Below, one piece after another: positions 43,433 through 51,026 of a stretch of DNA of 54,238 bases; position 1 is the first letter of the stretch, and each line of letters begins with the position of its first letter. A program made the position numbers and the translations under genes. The notes under the pieces were generated by a model. That model was not told the DNA's origin. It saw only the letters and a list, made by a program, of their open reading frames with translations, and did no database searches. Origin of the DNA: Shewanella sp. UCD-KL12 (lineage in GTDB: Bacteria > Pseudomonadota > Gammaproteobacteria > Enterobacterales > Shewanellaceae); contig NZ_MPHJ01000023.1 in the NCBI RefSeq assembly GCF_001957125.1, positions 1 to 54,238 of the forward strand. The letters run 5' to 3'.

Positions 43433-43640
43433 AGGAACTGCCTTTGAGTGAATTCGGGGCAAAGATACCTTTTAGCTGATAGTTGAGGCAAGGTAAAAAT
43501 CAACTCTATAGGCATTTCTTTTAATTATATAACTGTACTTATATTTGAGCAGTATTGATTTAGTCTACAGATATTGCTCTAATTTCACCTCTTTCTAATG
43601 TAGACCTAATTTAAGTCATTGATTAATTGATTGGTATTTA

Positions 43641-45857
43641 ATGATAACTCAACCTAGATATCGCTTGGCTGACAGGCTGATTGACCCCAGCCAATGTACA
43701 ATTCTTAAAGATGACACCTTGCTCAAGGTCGAGCTGAGGGCGATGCAGGTATTGGTGTGTTTAATAAAGCACGCTGGAGAGCCAGTCAGTCGAGATATGT
43801 TGCTTGAAGAGGTGTGGTCAGGGGGGGAAGTTTCAGATAATGCGATAAATCGCATAATAGGTTTACTGCGTAACCAATTAGGTGACAATGCTAAGTCTCC
43901 AAGCTTTATTAAGACACTTCCAAAAGTGGGTTATGTGCTGATTGCCGAGGTTGCTTTTGTTAAAGCTGCCTCGAGAGAAGAAAAGTTTACTGAGGAGGTG
44001 ATTGCCGGAAGCAATATTGAAGAAAGAGGAGTAAATAGCGAGAAGTCGCTAGAAAGAAAAATATTTTCTTTACTTTATAAGTATTCAAAAGCCTCTATTT
44101 TATTGTTTGTTGGCTTAGTTGGGGTATCTTTTTGGTTTGGCTGGCAATTTCTATTCAAGAGTGATGTTGATGTTCCTCTTCACCATAGTACAGAACTTAA
44201 GCGTTTAACATTTTTAGATGGACAGGAGTTTAGCCCAATACTTTCTCCTGATGGAAAGTACTTGGCTTTTTCGCAACGAGAGTTAGGAGAGAAAAATTGG
44301 CGTATAGGTTTAATGGAGTTAGAAAGTAGAATTATTACTTACCTCGATGATCCTATGGATAGCCAAGGTTTTCCTGCTTTTAGCCCTGATGGAAGCAAGG
44401 TTGCGTATCTGTCATATGATCAGTCCGGTGATTGTAGAATTAATCTTGTAAAAATCGAAGCCGGCAGTTTTTCTGAGATCAATACGATCACATCTTGTAA
44501 GAGGCTAATGCAAGAAACGAGCATCGTGTGGAAACGTTCAGGTAAAGGTTTATTTTTTATCGATGAAGACCATCAATATGATTACTTAACTGAAAAGAAA
44601 GTTTTCTCAATAGGTATAGACGGAAGCAATAGGCAGCAACTAAGTCAGCCATACTCTATTGGTCGAGGGGATTATTCATTAAGTTTATCTCCAGATGGCC
44701 GTTTTATTGCTGTAATAAGAAATGTACGCTGGTATCAAACTCAAGTCATGCTACTTTCACTAGAAACTGGCAATCTGCAAAGCCTTTTTACGTTATCTCA
44801 TTTACTACACACCATAGCGTGGGATAGAAAAAGTGGATCATTAATATACCGTTCAATGACTGGAAACTTGACTCGTTATAACTTAGAGAATAAAACCCAT
44901 GCGCAAATGACTAACATCATGCAGCCAATTATATCGCCAACATCTAATCAAAATGGAGAGGTTGTTGCGGTATTAGGAGATTTTTTTAAAACAAAAATAT
45001 TAAGAATTGATAGTTTTAAGATGATTGAACAAATGTCATCACTTTCAAGTTATAAGGAAGTAGACAGTAAAAACTCATCATCTTTGGTTTATATTTCATC
45101 CTATGGTGGTAATCACATGGCAGCCACTAGTATTGATGGAGAGAAAGTCGCCTTTATTTCGAATCGAACCGGTGTGCCTGAATTATGGCTAAAGCTTAGC
45201 AGTGGTAATGAGGTACAGCTTAGTCATTTTAAAAGCATAAAAAACATTAAAGACGTTAGTTTCTCTTTAGATAGCACTAAGGTATTGGGCAGAGTAAACA
45301 ATAGACCATTTGTTTATGATCTAACATTGAAAAAATTTAAGTTTATTAAGTTTAATTTTGAAAGTGAAGCTTACAGCATATCCTGGGGGCCTGACAGTAA
45401 TAGTATAGTGGCGAGCGTTGATGTACTTGGAGAGTCAAAGCTTAAGTTGTTAGATATTGACAGTGGCAAAGTAATTAAGGTGATGGCCTCCGGGGGGGAG
45501 TATGGAAAGTACGCACTTAATGGGGATTTCTATTATACCAAGAGAGAGAAAGATGGACTTTGGAGAGTAATTAATGGAGAGGAAAAAATACTCATTAAAG
45601 ATTTTACGATAAAAAGTAATCTTTCATGGACCGTTGTTGGCGGTTATTTGTATAACTTAACCTCTGATGATGGTATTTACTTTTTAGATCGTATCGAGCT
45701 TTCAACAATGGATAAAATAAGGCTAACAATCCCTTTTGATGGTCTTGTTGGTCACTCAATATCAGTCGATGAAAATGGCATAGTATTGATTGTAACTTCA
45801 ACAGCAAAAAATATTGATATTATAAAGTTGCAGTACAAGGATTACGTTGCTAGTTAA
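43641..45857 (+). CDS. CadC/ToxR-like membrane regulator with periplasmic beta-propeller
   Basis: A 738-residue one-component regulator. Residues about 8-105 form an OmpR-type winged helix (LRAMQVLVCLIKHAGEPVSRDMLLEEVW, NAINRIIGLLRNQLGD, KTLPKVGYVLIAEV). A linker leads to one membrane helix (151-172). The periplasmic part has PD40/WD-like repeats: FSPILSPDGKYLAFSQ, FPAFSPDGSKVAYLS, SLSLSPDGRFIAVI and similar, typical of a TolB/DPP-like propeller. Like CadC it would bind DNA while sensing outside signals, here through a propeller rather than the CadC pocket. The next gene downstream (356 bases away) encodes a small secreted two-cysteine peptide, a possible target or ligand. The later part is more AT-rich than neighbours. 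Confidence 0.85.
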   Translation: MITQPRYRLADRLIDPSQCTILKDDTLLKVELRAMQVLVCLIKHAGEPVSRDMLLEEVWSGGEVSDNAINRIIGLLRNQLGDNAKSPSFIKTLPKVGYVLIAEVAFVKAASREEKFTEEVIAGSNIEERGVNSEKSLERKIFSLLYKYSKASILLFVGLVGVSFWFGWQFLFKSDVDVPLHHSTELKRLTFLDGQEFSPILSPDGKYLAFSQRELGEKNWRIGLMELESRIITYLDDPMDSQGFPAFSPDGSKVAYLSYDQSGDCRINLVKIEAGSFSEINTITSCKRLMQETSIVWKRSGKGLFFIDEDHQYDYLTEKKVFSIGIDGSNRQQLSQPYSIGRGDYSLSLSPDGRFIAVIRNVRWYQTQVMLLSLETGNLQSLFTLSHLLHTIAWDRKSGSLIYRSMTGNLTRYNLENKTHAQMTNIMQPIISPTSNQNGEVVAVLGDFFKTKILRIDSFKMIEQMSSLSSYKEVDSKNSSSLVYISSYGGNHMAATSIDGEKVAFISNRTGVPELWLKLSSGNEVQLSHFKSIKNIKDVSFSLDSTKVLGRVNNRPFVYDLTLKKFKFIKFNFESEAYSISWGPDSNSIVASVDVLGESKLKLLDIDSGKVIKVMASGGEYGKYALNGDFYYTKREKDGLWRVINGEEKILIKDFTIKSNLSWTVVGGYLYNLTSDDGIYFLDRIELSTMDKIRLTIPFDGLVGHSISVDENGIVLIVTSTAKNIDIIKLQYKDYVAS

Positions 45858-46213
45858 GTTATTGTTTTTTATGGTATCACATTTTTATCACTTTCTCATT
45901 ATTGCCTGTTGTCTTACTGGTATGTAGTTTTGTTTGCAGACGGGTTAGCTCATTTTTAGGTAGGTTGATTTTTAATTAAACTTTACCCTGGGTTTATTCA
46001 GTACTAACTGCATATACAGTTTATTGTTATCTATCCGTATCTGGTCCATACGGTTTAATAACTATATAGTTTTAGATTGATAATTTTTAAGCCAGGAATG
46101 CAGCCTCATATAGTATTGGTAGATTAAATTTTTAGCTGATTTATGAATGGGCTAACCGGTCGCAAATTGAAAGTGTAATTTTTAATTTAATATAAATAAT
46201 ACTTGGGTGAATC
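45858..46213. other. Spacer between regulator and secreted peptide
   Basis: AT-rich and gene-free. It holds an imperfect nested inverted repeat at 46026-46062: GTTAT and CCGTAT on the left pair with ATACGG and ATAAC on the right, loop CTGGTCC. This is a plausible operator or leader hairpin for the small peptide gene. Confidence 0.45.
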
Positions 46214-46450
46214 ATGAAAAATATCATTAAGGCAAGTCTACTTTGTGTTGTATGTTCTTCTGTTTTTGCAGCTCAACACTCTAATGAAGAACAAATTGAG
46301 TCTGATTTGTCAGTTATTCAAAAGTTTCAAGTTAAAAAGTTAAATGAACTATACCGTGTAGATGGTGAAAACACTCCGAATGAGGATGTTATCATTTCCC
46401 CAATGGGAAATTGTTCACCTTGGCCTTTATGCGGGCAGCTTGAGAAGTAG
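46214..46450 (+). CDS. Small secreted peptide precursor with C-terminal two-cysteine motif
   Basis: A 78-residue precursor. Residues 1-20 form a Sec signal peptide (MKNIIKASLLCVVCSSVFAA). The mature part is about 58 residues: a charged amphipathic segment (SDLSVIQKFQVKKLNELYRV), then an acidic stretch and the terminal MGNCSPWPLCGQLEK, where Cys67 and Cys73 enclose SPWPL and could form a disulfide loop. GGTGA lies five bases before the ATG. I recognise no family. The position just after the membrane regulator, and a terminator after it, suggest a dedicated small transcript. It might be a signal, an adhesion or antimicrobial peptide, or a precursor processed to the C-terminal loop. Confidence 0.6.
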   Translation: MKNIIKASLLCVVCSSVFAAQHSNEEQIESDLSVIQKFQVKKLNELYRVDGENTPNEDVIISPMGNCSPWPLCGQLEK

Positions 46451-46614
46451 ATTGATTTGAGATTTAGCTAAACCATATTGAAGTAAGATTTGTCGATAAG
46501 ATGAAATCAATATTTAAATTTACTATCCGATTAAATTTGTTGGCAGCTAACCTAACTACGTATGTTTTCAAATGTATTAGATAGAAAAATATAGTCATCT
46601 CCCTTTTTAGACAT

Positions 46615-46645
46615 AGGCGTATTCATTTTGAATACGCCTTTTTTT
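46615..46645 (+). terminator. Terminator after the small secreted peptide
   Basis: AGGCGTATTCA/TGAATACGCCT (46615-46625 with 46629-46639) followed by TTTTTTG. It lies about 165 bases after the peptide stop. Confidence 0.88.
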
Positions 46646-46691
46646 GTCTGTAAATTACCTATGTATAAATTTTATCTGTAGAAGGCGATAC

Positions 46692-47000
46692 TTAAGAAAA
46701 ACTATTTCCGTTAACAAGCATTAGTGCAAAGGTCCAAACCACAAATGAGAGTAAGCAATGGATGAGTGCATAAACCATTTGGTCAAGCCTCTCCATACCA
46801 TCACCGGCTTGCCAAATCATCTTGGTATGTAGCAGAATAACGAGAGGGAAAAAAGCAAAAAGCGGGTAGAAACTGAGCGCGTGGGCAAGAGATAAATGAG
46901 ATTCAGCAAAAAGTAAGCGTGCTATCAGCGCCCATATTACCATTAATCCAGTAATGAGTGGTGGCATTGCGTGACGGTGTTGTTCTGGGTTAGCAAACAT
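46692..47000 (-). CDS. Small inner-membrane protein of unknown function
   Basis: A 102-residue protein with three predicted membrane helices: ITGLMVIWALIARLLFA, FYPLFAFFPLVILLHTKMIW and LIHCLLSFVVWTFALMLVNG. It starts MFANPEQHRHAMPP. I do not recognise a family. It is followed in the same direction by nothing and preceded, about 100 bases away, by a methyltransferase gene, so the three minus-strand genes here may be one unit. Confidence 0.55.
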   Translation of the reverse strand: MFANPEQHRHAMPPLITGLMVIWALIARLLFAESHLSLAHALSFYPLFAFFPLVILLHTKMIWQAGDGMERLDQMVYALIHCLLSFVVWTFALMLVNGNSFS

Positions 47001-47101
47001 TAAACCTCCATATTCATTAATGAATGACCACTGAGTTAATTATAGTCTCTAGTGGCCATTTTGATGCTTACAACAAATACAGATGCTTCAAAGAGGTAGT
47101 A

Positions 47102-47647
47102 CTAATCTTGAGGCTTTCTTGCTATAAGTTGAGCCTTGAAGCTCATGGTTTGGTTATTATGAACTTCACCTTCAAAGTACTGTAAGCATTCCCATTTATC
47201 AAATAGTGATTTCAGCTCATTCGTTTTTAGCAGAAAGTCAGGGTTTCTAGGGCGGCCTATTTCAGCTTGTTTTTCGATAAAGGTTTCATAAACTATTATG
47301 CCACCAGGCTTTAAGGCAGCAGCAATTTGAGGAAAGAGTGGGCGATGTAGGTAGTTAAATACCAAGATGATGTCGTATTGTTCTTTAGGCAGTTGAGGAA
47401 TAGGCTCCAGTTCTAAATCCCATTCGAGGTATTGATGCGCGGATGCATCCCTCTCAAGCTGTGATAAATCTCTATCAAGAAAGGTAATCTTATGCCCTTG
47501 TTGCGCGAACCATAAACCATTACGCCCACTGCCACAGGCAAGGTCAAGTACATGGGCTTTCTCTACACCTTTTAATGCTGTGCATTCAGTAATGAGTGCT
47601 GCAGGCTCAGCCCTTAACTTCTTTTTTTCCATCGATTCGTCGTCCAT
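47102..47647 (-). CDS. Class I SAM-dependent methyltransferase
   Basis: A 181-residue cytoplasmic protein with Rossmann motif I VLDLACGSGRNGLWFA (about 33-48), motif II ITFLDRDLSQLE with the acidic ribose-binding residue, and the post-motif stretch YDIILVFNYLHRPLF. It resembles small TehB/UbiE-like methyltransferases; the substrate is unknown. The start overlaps the end of the upstream membrane-protein gene by 41 bases; an internal Met at 47632 also fits, with a 26-base overlap. Either way translation is coupled. Confidence 0.8.
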   Translation of the reverse strand: MDDESMEKKKLRAEPAALITECTALKGVEKAHVLDLACGSGRNGLWFAQQGHKITFLDRDLSQLERDASAHQYLEWDLELEPIPQLPKEQYDIILVFNYLHRPLFPQIAAALKPGGIIVYETFIEKQAEIGRPRNPDFLLKTNELKSLFDKWECLQYFEGEVHNNQTMSFKAQLIARKPQD

Positions 47648-48017
47648 GTATAACTGAAAAATGTCTCAGCCCAGCAGGGCCGTGTGAAACCACAACAGAG
47701 AGTAGTAGCACAGTAATTAATAATTCAGGCTTGTAGCTTGCAAAGGGAATAAATAGCGCCAGCAGCCCCAACTTTCCAAGTGTTAACACGCCTTTTAATT
47801 GTATTAGCCAGCGCCAATCTCTGACTATTTCCCATAGCATCAGGATAGAGCCTGTGGTCATTGCCATGCACCAATAAAAGATCCATTCAGTTTGTGGTAC
47901 TCCGAGTAGGATCCCACCGCCAGCTCCTGTGATGCCAAGAATATGTAGCGCCCTAAGGCTAGTTTTTCCAAGCCTTTGTGCCCAGAATTGCTTTTCAGAT
48001 ATCTTTGATTTTTTCAT
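47607..48017 (-). CDS. Four-helix membrane protein of unknown function
   Basis: A 136-residue protein from ATG 48017; the frame extends to TTG 48092, but that part is not membrane-like. Helices: LHILGITGAGGGILLGV, WIFYWCMAMTTGSILMLWEIV, VLTLGKLGLLALFIPFA and LLITVLLLSVVVSHGPAG. The tail RHFSVIHGRR is basic. Size and topology are reminiscent of small copper or quinone-type membrane proteins, but no metal motif is convincing. It overlaps the methyltransferase gene, suggesting a two-gene unit. Confidence 0.5.
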   Translation of the reverse strand: MKKSKISEKQFWAQRLGKTSLRALHILGITGAGGGILLGVPQTEWIFYWCMAMTTGSILMLWEIVRDWRWLIQLKGVLTLGKLGLLALFIPFASYKPELLITVLLLSVVVSHGPAGLRHFSVIHGRRIDGKKEVKG

Positions 48018-48234
48018 GTTGCAGCGAATAAGCGAGGTAATTGCAGCAAGCTTATCAGGAAATTTCAGTCTGTGAAGGGGGCTAGGTTTCAATGTTCACA
48101 ATGCAGCTAATTACTTTGCTCAAATTAGCTGAGTTAAGCATAAGCTATTTCATTGAATTAGCATCGATAATACCTGACAAGTGCATCAGTGACTGATAAA
48201 TTAACTAGATATATTTAGCTGGAGAGCAAGTGTT

Positions 48235-48972
48235 ATGAGGGTAAAACAGGAAGTTCATGATATTCCTACTGCAACAGGTTTGATGCGGACTTATTTATAC
48301 CGCCCTGTTGAAGAGGGGATTTTTTCGACCATTATTTTTTATTCGGAAATTTTTCAGCAAACAGATCCTATTGCTCGCGCTGCAACTATATTAGCGGGCC
48401 ATGGCTTTGTTGTGTTGGTTCCTGAGGTTTTTCATGAGTTAAACCCAATCGGCACCGTGTTAGCTTATGATGATGCAGGGAAAGATAAAGGCAACCAAGA
48501 TAAGTTCACTAAGCCACTTGAGCACCATGACTCAGATACACAAGCATTAGTTGAATTTGTTCGGGCGCAAACATTTTGTACCAGTGCAGTGGGAAGTATG
48601 GGAGTGTGTATCGGTGGTCATTTGGCTTACCGCGCCGCGATTAGCCCTGATATTTCAGCCGCTTTCTGTTTATATGCTACCGATATTCACTCTAATACTT
48701 TGCCCTGTGAAGAGGGGAATGACTCCTTGAGTCGTACCAAAGATATTCAGGGGGAGCTGGTCATGGTGTGGGGCAAGCAAGACCCCCATGTATCTAGCGA
48801 AGGCAGAAGTGTCGTTTATTCTCAACTTGAACAAACAGGCCGACACTTTAGCTGGCTAGAGGTGAATGCTCAACATGCATTTATGCGAGATAGCGAAGCG
48901 CGTTACGATCCAGCATTAGCGATGCAGATGTATGCGCAGGCAGTTGATTTCTTTCACCGATTATTACGTTAA
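48235..48972 (+). CDS. Dienelactone hydrolase family protein
   Basis: A 245-residue alpha/beta hydrolase. The nucleophile elbow is GSMGVCIGGHLAYRAA with Cys in place of Ser, as in true dienelactone hydrolases. Asp lies in VWGKQDPHV and His in NAQHAFMRDS, giving the Cys-Asp-His triad. The Glu in FYSEIFQ corresponds to the Glu that activates the Cys in the classical enzyme. Natural substrates are unsaturated lactones or other esters; no aromatic-degradation genes are nearby, so the role is general or unknown. Monocistronic. Confidence 0.85.
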   Translation: MRVKQEVHDIPTATGLMRTYLYRPVEEGIFSTIIFYSEIFQQTDPIARAATILAGHGFVVLVPEVFHELNPIGTVLAYDDAGKDKGNQDKFTKPLEHHDSDTQALVEFVRAQTFCTSAVGSMGVCIGGHLAYRAAISPDISAAFCLYATDIHSNTLPCEEGNDSLSRTKDIQGELVMVWGKQDPHVSSEGRSVVYSQLEQTGRHFSWLEVNAQHAFMRDSEARYDPALAMQMYAQAVDFFHRLLR

Positions 48973-49089
48973 CCGTGTATTTACTGTATTAGGCAGCACA
49001 ATTGGTACTGTAATGCCTAATACAAATTTCCTTTCACTAAGTGCAATTCGTATAATGCTCGGCCCAACCCCTGATAGTTTCTCAATTTG

Positions 49090-49833
49090 ATGCAAGACGA
49101 ACAGATCCTCCACGAAAGTCACGATGAATACGGTCCACTCATTGTCTTAGATGACAAGCATATGCGCGTACTATCATTTGGTGATAATGACGAGCAAAGT
49201 AAACTCCTTAAAGCGGAACCTCACATTCCACAGCATACTTATATTCAAGCCATGCTCTTGGTATTGCTATTTATAAAGCCTAAGCGTGTGATCATCCTTG
49301 GCTTGGGAGGAGGTGGTTTGATTCATGCCCTGCGAAACTTTGATACAGGTATCAAGGTGACGGCGGTAGAGTTAAGGGAGCAGGTCATATCACTTGCTAA
49401 GCGATACTTCCAATTACCAATTGGAAAGAAGCTGTCATTGGTTCATCAAGATGCCAACCAATTTCTGTTGCAAGGTGACCATAAGAAAGCTGATATTATT
49501 TTTGCTGATATTTATGGCGGCGATGGGGTCGACGAAAACCAGTTATCAGAACCCTTTATCGAAAATGCTGCCAAAATGATTAAAGCCGAAGGCTACCTCG
49601 TATTGAACTGTTGGAAAGAACATAGCAATAACAGACTCTTACTTAGCTACTTACAAAAGCACTTTATAGAAGTTAGAGCTTGTCTTACTGGAGGTGGAAA
49701 TTGGGTGGTTTTAGCCGGCAAATCAAAGCGGGAGATCACAGCGAGTGGTCTGAAAGCTAAGGCCCACAACCTCTCTCAGCAATTGGACTTTACATTGGGA
49801 CGCTCACTGACAAGGTTTGATATTTGGGAGTAG
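49090..49833 (+). CDS. Spermidine synthase-like (SpeE-fold) protein
   Basis: A 247-residue protein from ATG 49090; the frame begins one codon earlier at TTG. It has the SpeE-fold nucleotide site IILGLGGGGLIHALRNF (spermidine synthase GGGDGG-like) and TAVELREQVISLAKRYF with the acidic ribose-binding residue. The region ADIIFADIYGGDGVDENQ corresponds to the active-site loop, where true spermidine synthases have Asp-x-x-Asp-Pro. The loop is only partly conserved. No speD gene is nearby. It is therefore a SpeE-like protein, possibly a methyltransferase-type paralog; polyamine activity is not assured. Confidence 0.72.
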   Translation: MQDEQILHESHDEYGPLIVLDDKHMRVLSFGDNDEQSKLLKAEPHIPQHTYIQAMLLVLLFIKPKRVIILGLGGGGLIHALRNFDTGIKVTAVELREQVISLAKRYFQLPIGKKLSLVHQDANQFLLQGDHKKADIIFADIYGGDGVDENQLSEPFIENAAKMIKAEGYLVLNCWKEHSNNRLLLSYLQKHFIEVRACLTGGGNWVVLAGKSKREITASGLKAKAHNLSQQLDFTLGRSLTRFDIWE

Positions 49834-50241
49834 CGCTAATCAATCGAGGTTAATACTGTGCCAGTGTCTGTTTGAAGTAGCTGCAGTTAAGTATCTTCAC
49901 CTAAGTATCTGCAGCTAAGCCCATAGCAGGTGATGGATAAAATTTACGTGGCGATTTGCATTAAACAAGCTTGGCACTAATCCGCGAGGTGAAGCCTACT
50001 CACAGCTATTTGCTTCTGGCAAACGAGTAACTCATCCACTTTGTATGCTTCATAAACAACTAGCCCCTAATTTGGTTTATTAATTGTGCATTAAACTATG
50101 TTTCGTAAAAATCGATTAGGATAATAGGTTTTACCCGTTATCCTAAATCGTTCTCCTTGGTTATTATCTTCACATCGAAAACAAACTGACGCATCAAACA
50201 GCGTCAGGTGAAAGATTTAATAACCCTTTATGGAGCACAAC
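49834..50241. promoter_or_regulatory. Upstream region of ahpC with an inverted repeat
   Basis: About 400 bases without a gene. An inverted repeat at 50113-50124 and 50138-50150 (CGATTAGGATAA with TTATCCTAAATCG, one-base bulge, 13-base spacer) lies about 90 bases before the ahpC start. It may be an operator of a peroxide regulator such as OxyR, but it does not match the OxyR tetranucleotide pattern exactly. Confidence 0.4.
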
Positions 50242-50811
50242 ATGCATCAGTCAATTATCAACACAACTATCAAACCTTTTTCAGCAACAGCATTTCACAA
50301 CGGTGACTTCGTTGAAGTTTCTGAGCAAGACCTTCTAGGTAAGTGGTCAGTTGTTTTCTTCTACCCTGCTGACTTCACATTCGTATGTCCTACTGAGCTA
50401 GGCGACATGGCTGACCATTACGCTAAGCTACAAGAGATGGGCGTTGAAGTTTACTCAGTATCTACTGACACTCACTTCACTCACAAAGCGTGGCACGATG
50501 CTTCTGACACGATTAACAAAATCCAGTACCCAATGATTGGTGATCCAACTGGCGCTATCACTCGTAATTTCGGTGTGATGATTGAGGAAGACGGTCTAGC
50601 ACTACGTGGTACTTTCGTTATCAACCCAGAAGGTGAAATCAAGGTTGCTGAAGTACATGACCTAGGTATTGGTCGTAGCGCTTCTGAGCTTGTTCGTAAA
50701 ATCCAAGCTGCTCAGTATGTTGCTACTCACGACGGTGAAGTATGTCCAGCAGCATGGCAGCCAGGTGCAGAGACACTAGCACCATCTCTTGACCTAGTCG
50801 GTAAGATTTAA
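50242..50811 (+). CDS. ahpC: Alkyl hydroperoxide reductase peroxidase subunit AhpC
   Basis: A 189-residue typical 2-Cys peroxiredoxin from ATG 50242, with GGAG six bases upstream; the in-frame ATG at 50230 overlaps that site and is less likely. The peroxidatic Cys is in FYPADFTFVCPTELGD (about 47), and the resolving Cys in GEVCPAAWQPG (about 166). It reduces H2O2, organic hydroperoxides and peroxynitrite with electrons from AhpF, encoded just downstream. Codons are biased toward preferred ones (for example CTA and GTT repeats), as in highly expressed genes. A terminator separates it from ahpF. Confidence 0.96.
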   Translation: MHQSIINTTIKPFSATAFHNGDFVEVSEQDLLGKWSVVFFYPADFTFVCPTELGDMADHYAKLQEMGVEVYSVSTDTHFTHKAWHDASDTINKIQYPMIGDPTGAITRNFGVMIEEDGLALRGTFVINPEGEIKVAEVHDLGIGRSASELVRKIQAAQYVATHDGEVCPAAWQPGAETLAPSLDLVGKI

Positions 50812-50858
50812 TTCGACTGCTCAACAGTAGTTTAGCTTCATCTCCTGAACTGCTGTTG

Positions 50859-50880
50859 ATTAATGAGGTAGCTCATTAAT
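50859..50880 (+). repeat. Hairpin in the ahpC-ahpF gap
   Basis: Nine-base stem ATTAATGAG/CTCATTAAT (50859-50867 with 50872-50880) with a four-base loop; no T-run follows. It may stabilise the ahpC transcript end together with the terminator that follows. Confidence 0.5.
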
Positions 50881-50899
50881 CCTAGTTTCATCCCCATTG

Positions 50900-50947
50900 C
50901 TAGCCCGCGCTCCCCCTTTTAGGTTCGGGCTAGTAACTTTTTTTATT
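50900..50947 (+). terminator. Terminator between ahpC and ahpF
   Basis: CTAGCCCG (50900-50907) pairs with CGGGCTAG (50926-50933) and is followed by TAACTTTTTTT. Partial read-through would give less AhpF than AhpC, a common ratio. Confidence 0.8.
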
Positions 50948-51026
50948 TTTCAAAGCAATTTTTCTTTTCTTATAAACAGATATCTTCACTGTGAGCATGA
51001 CTCATAGCGATAACCTAGGAGTCATT

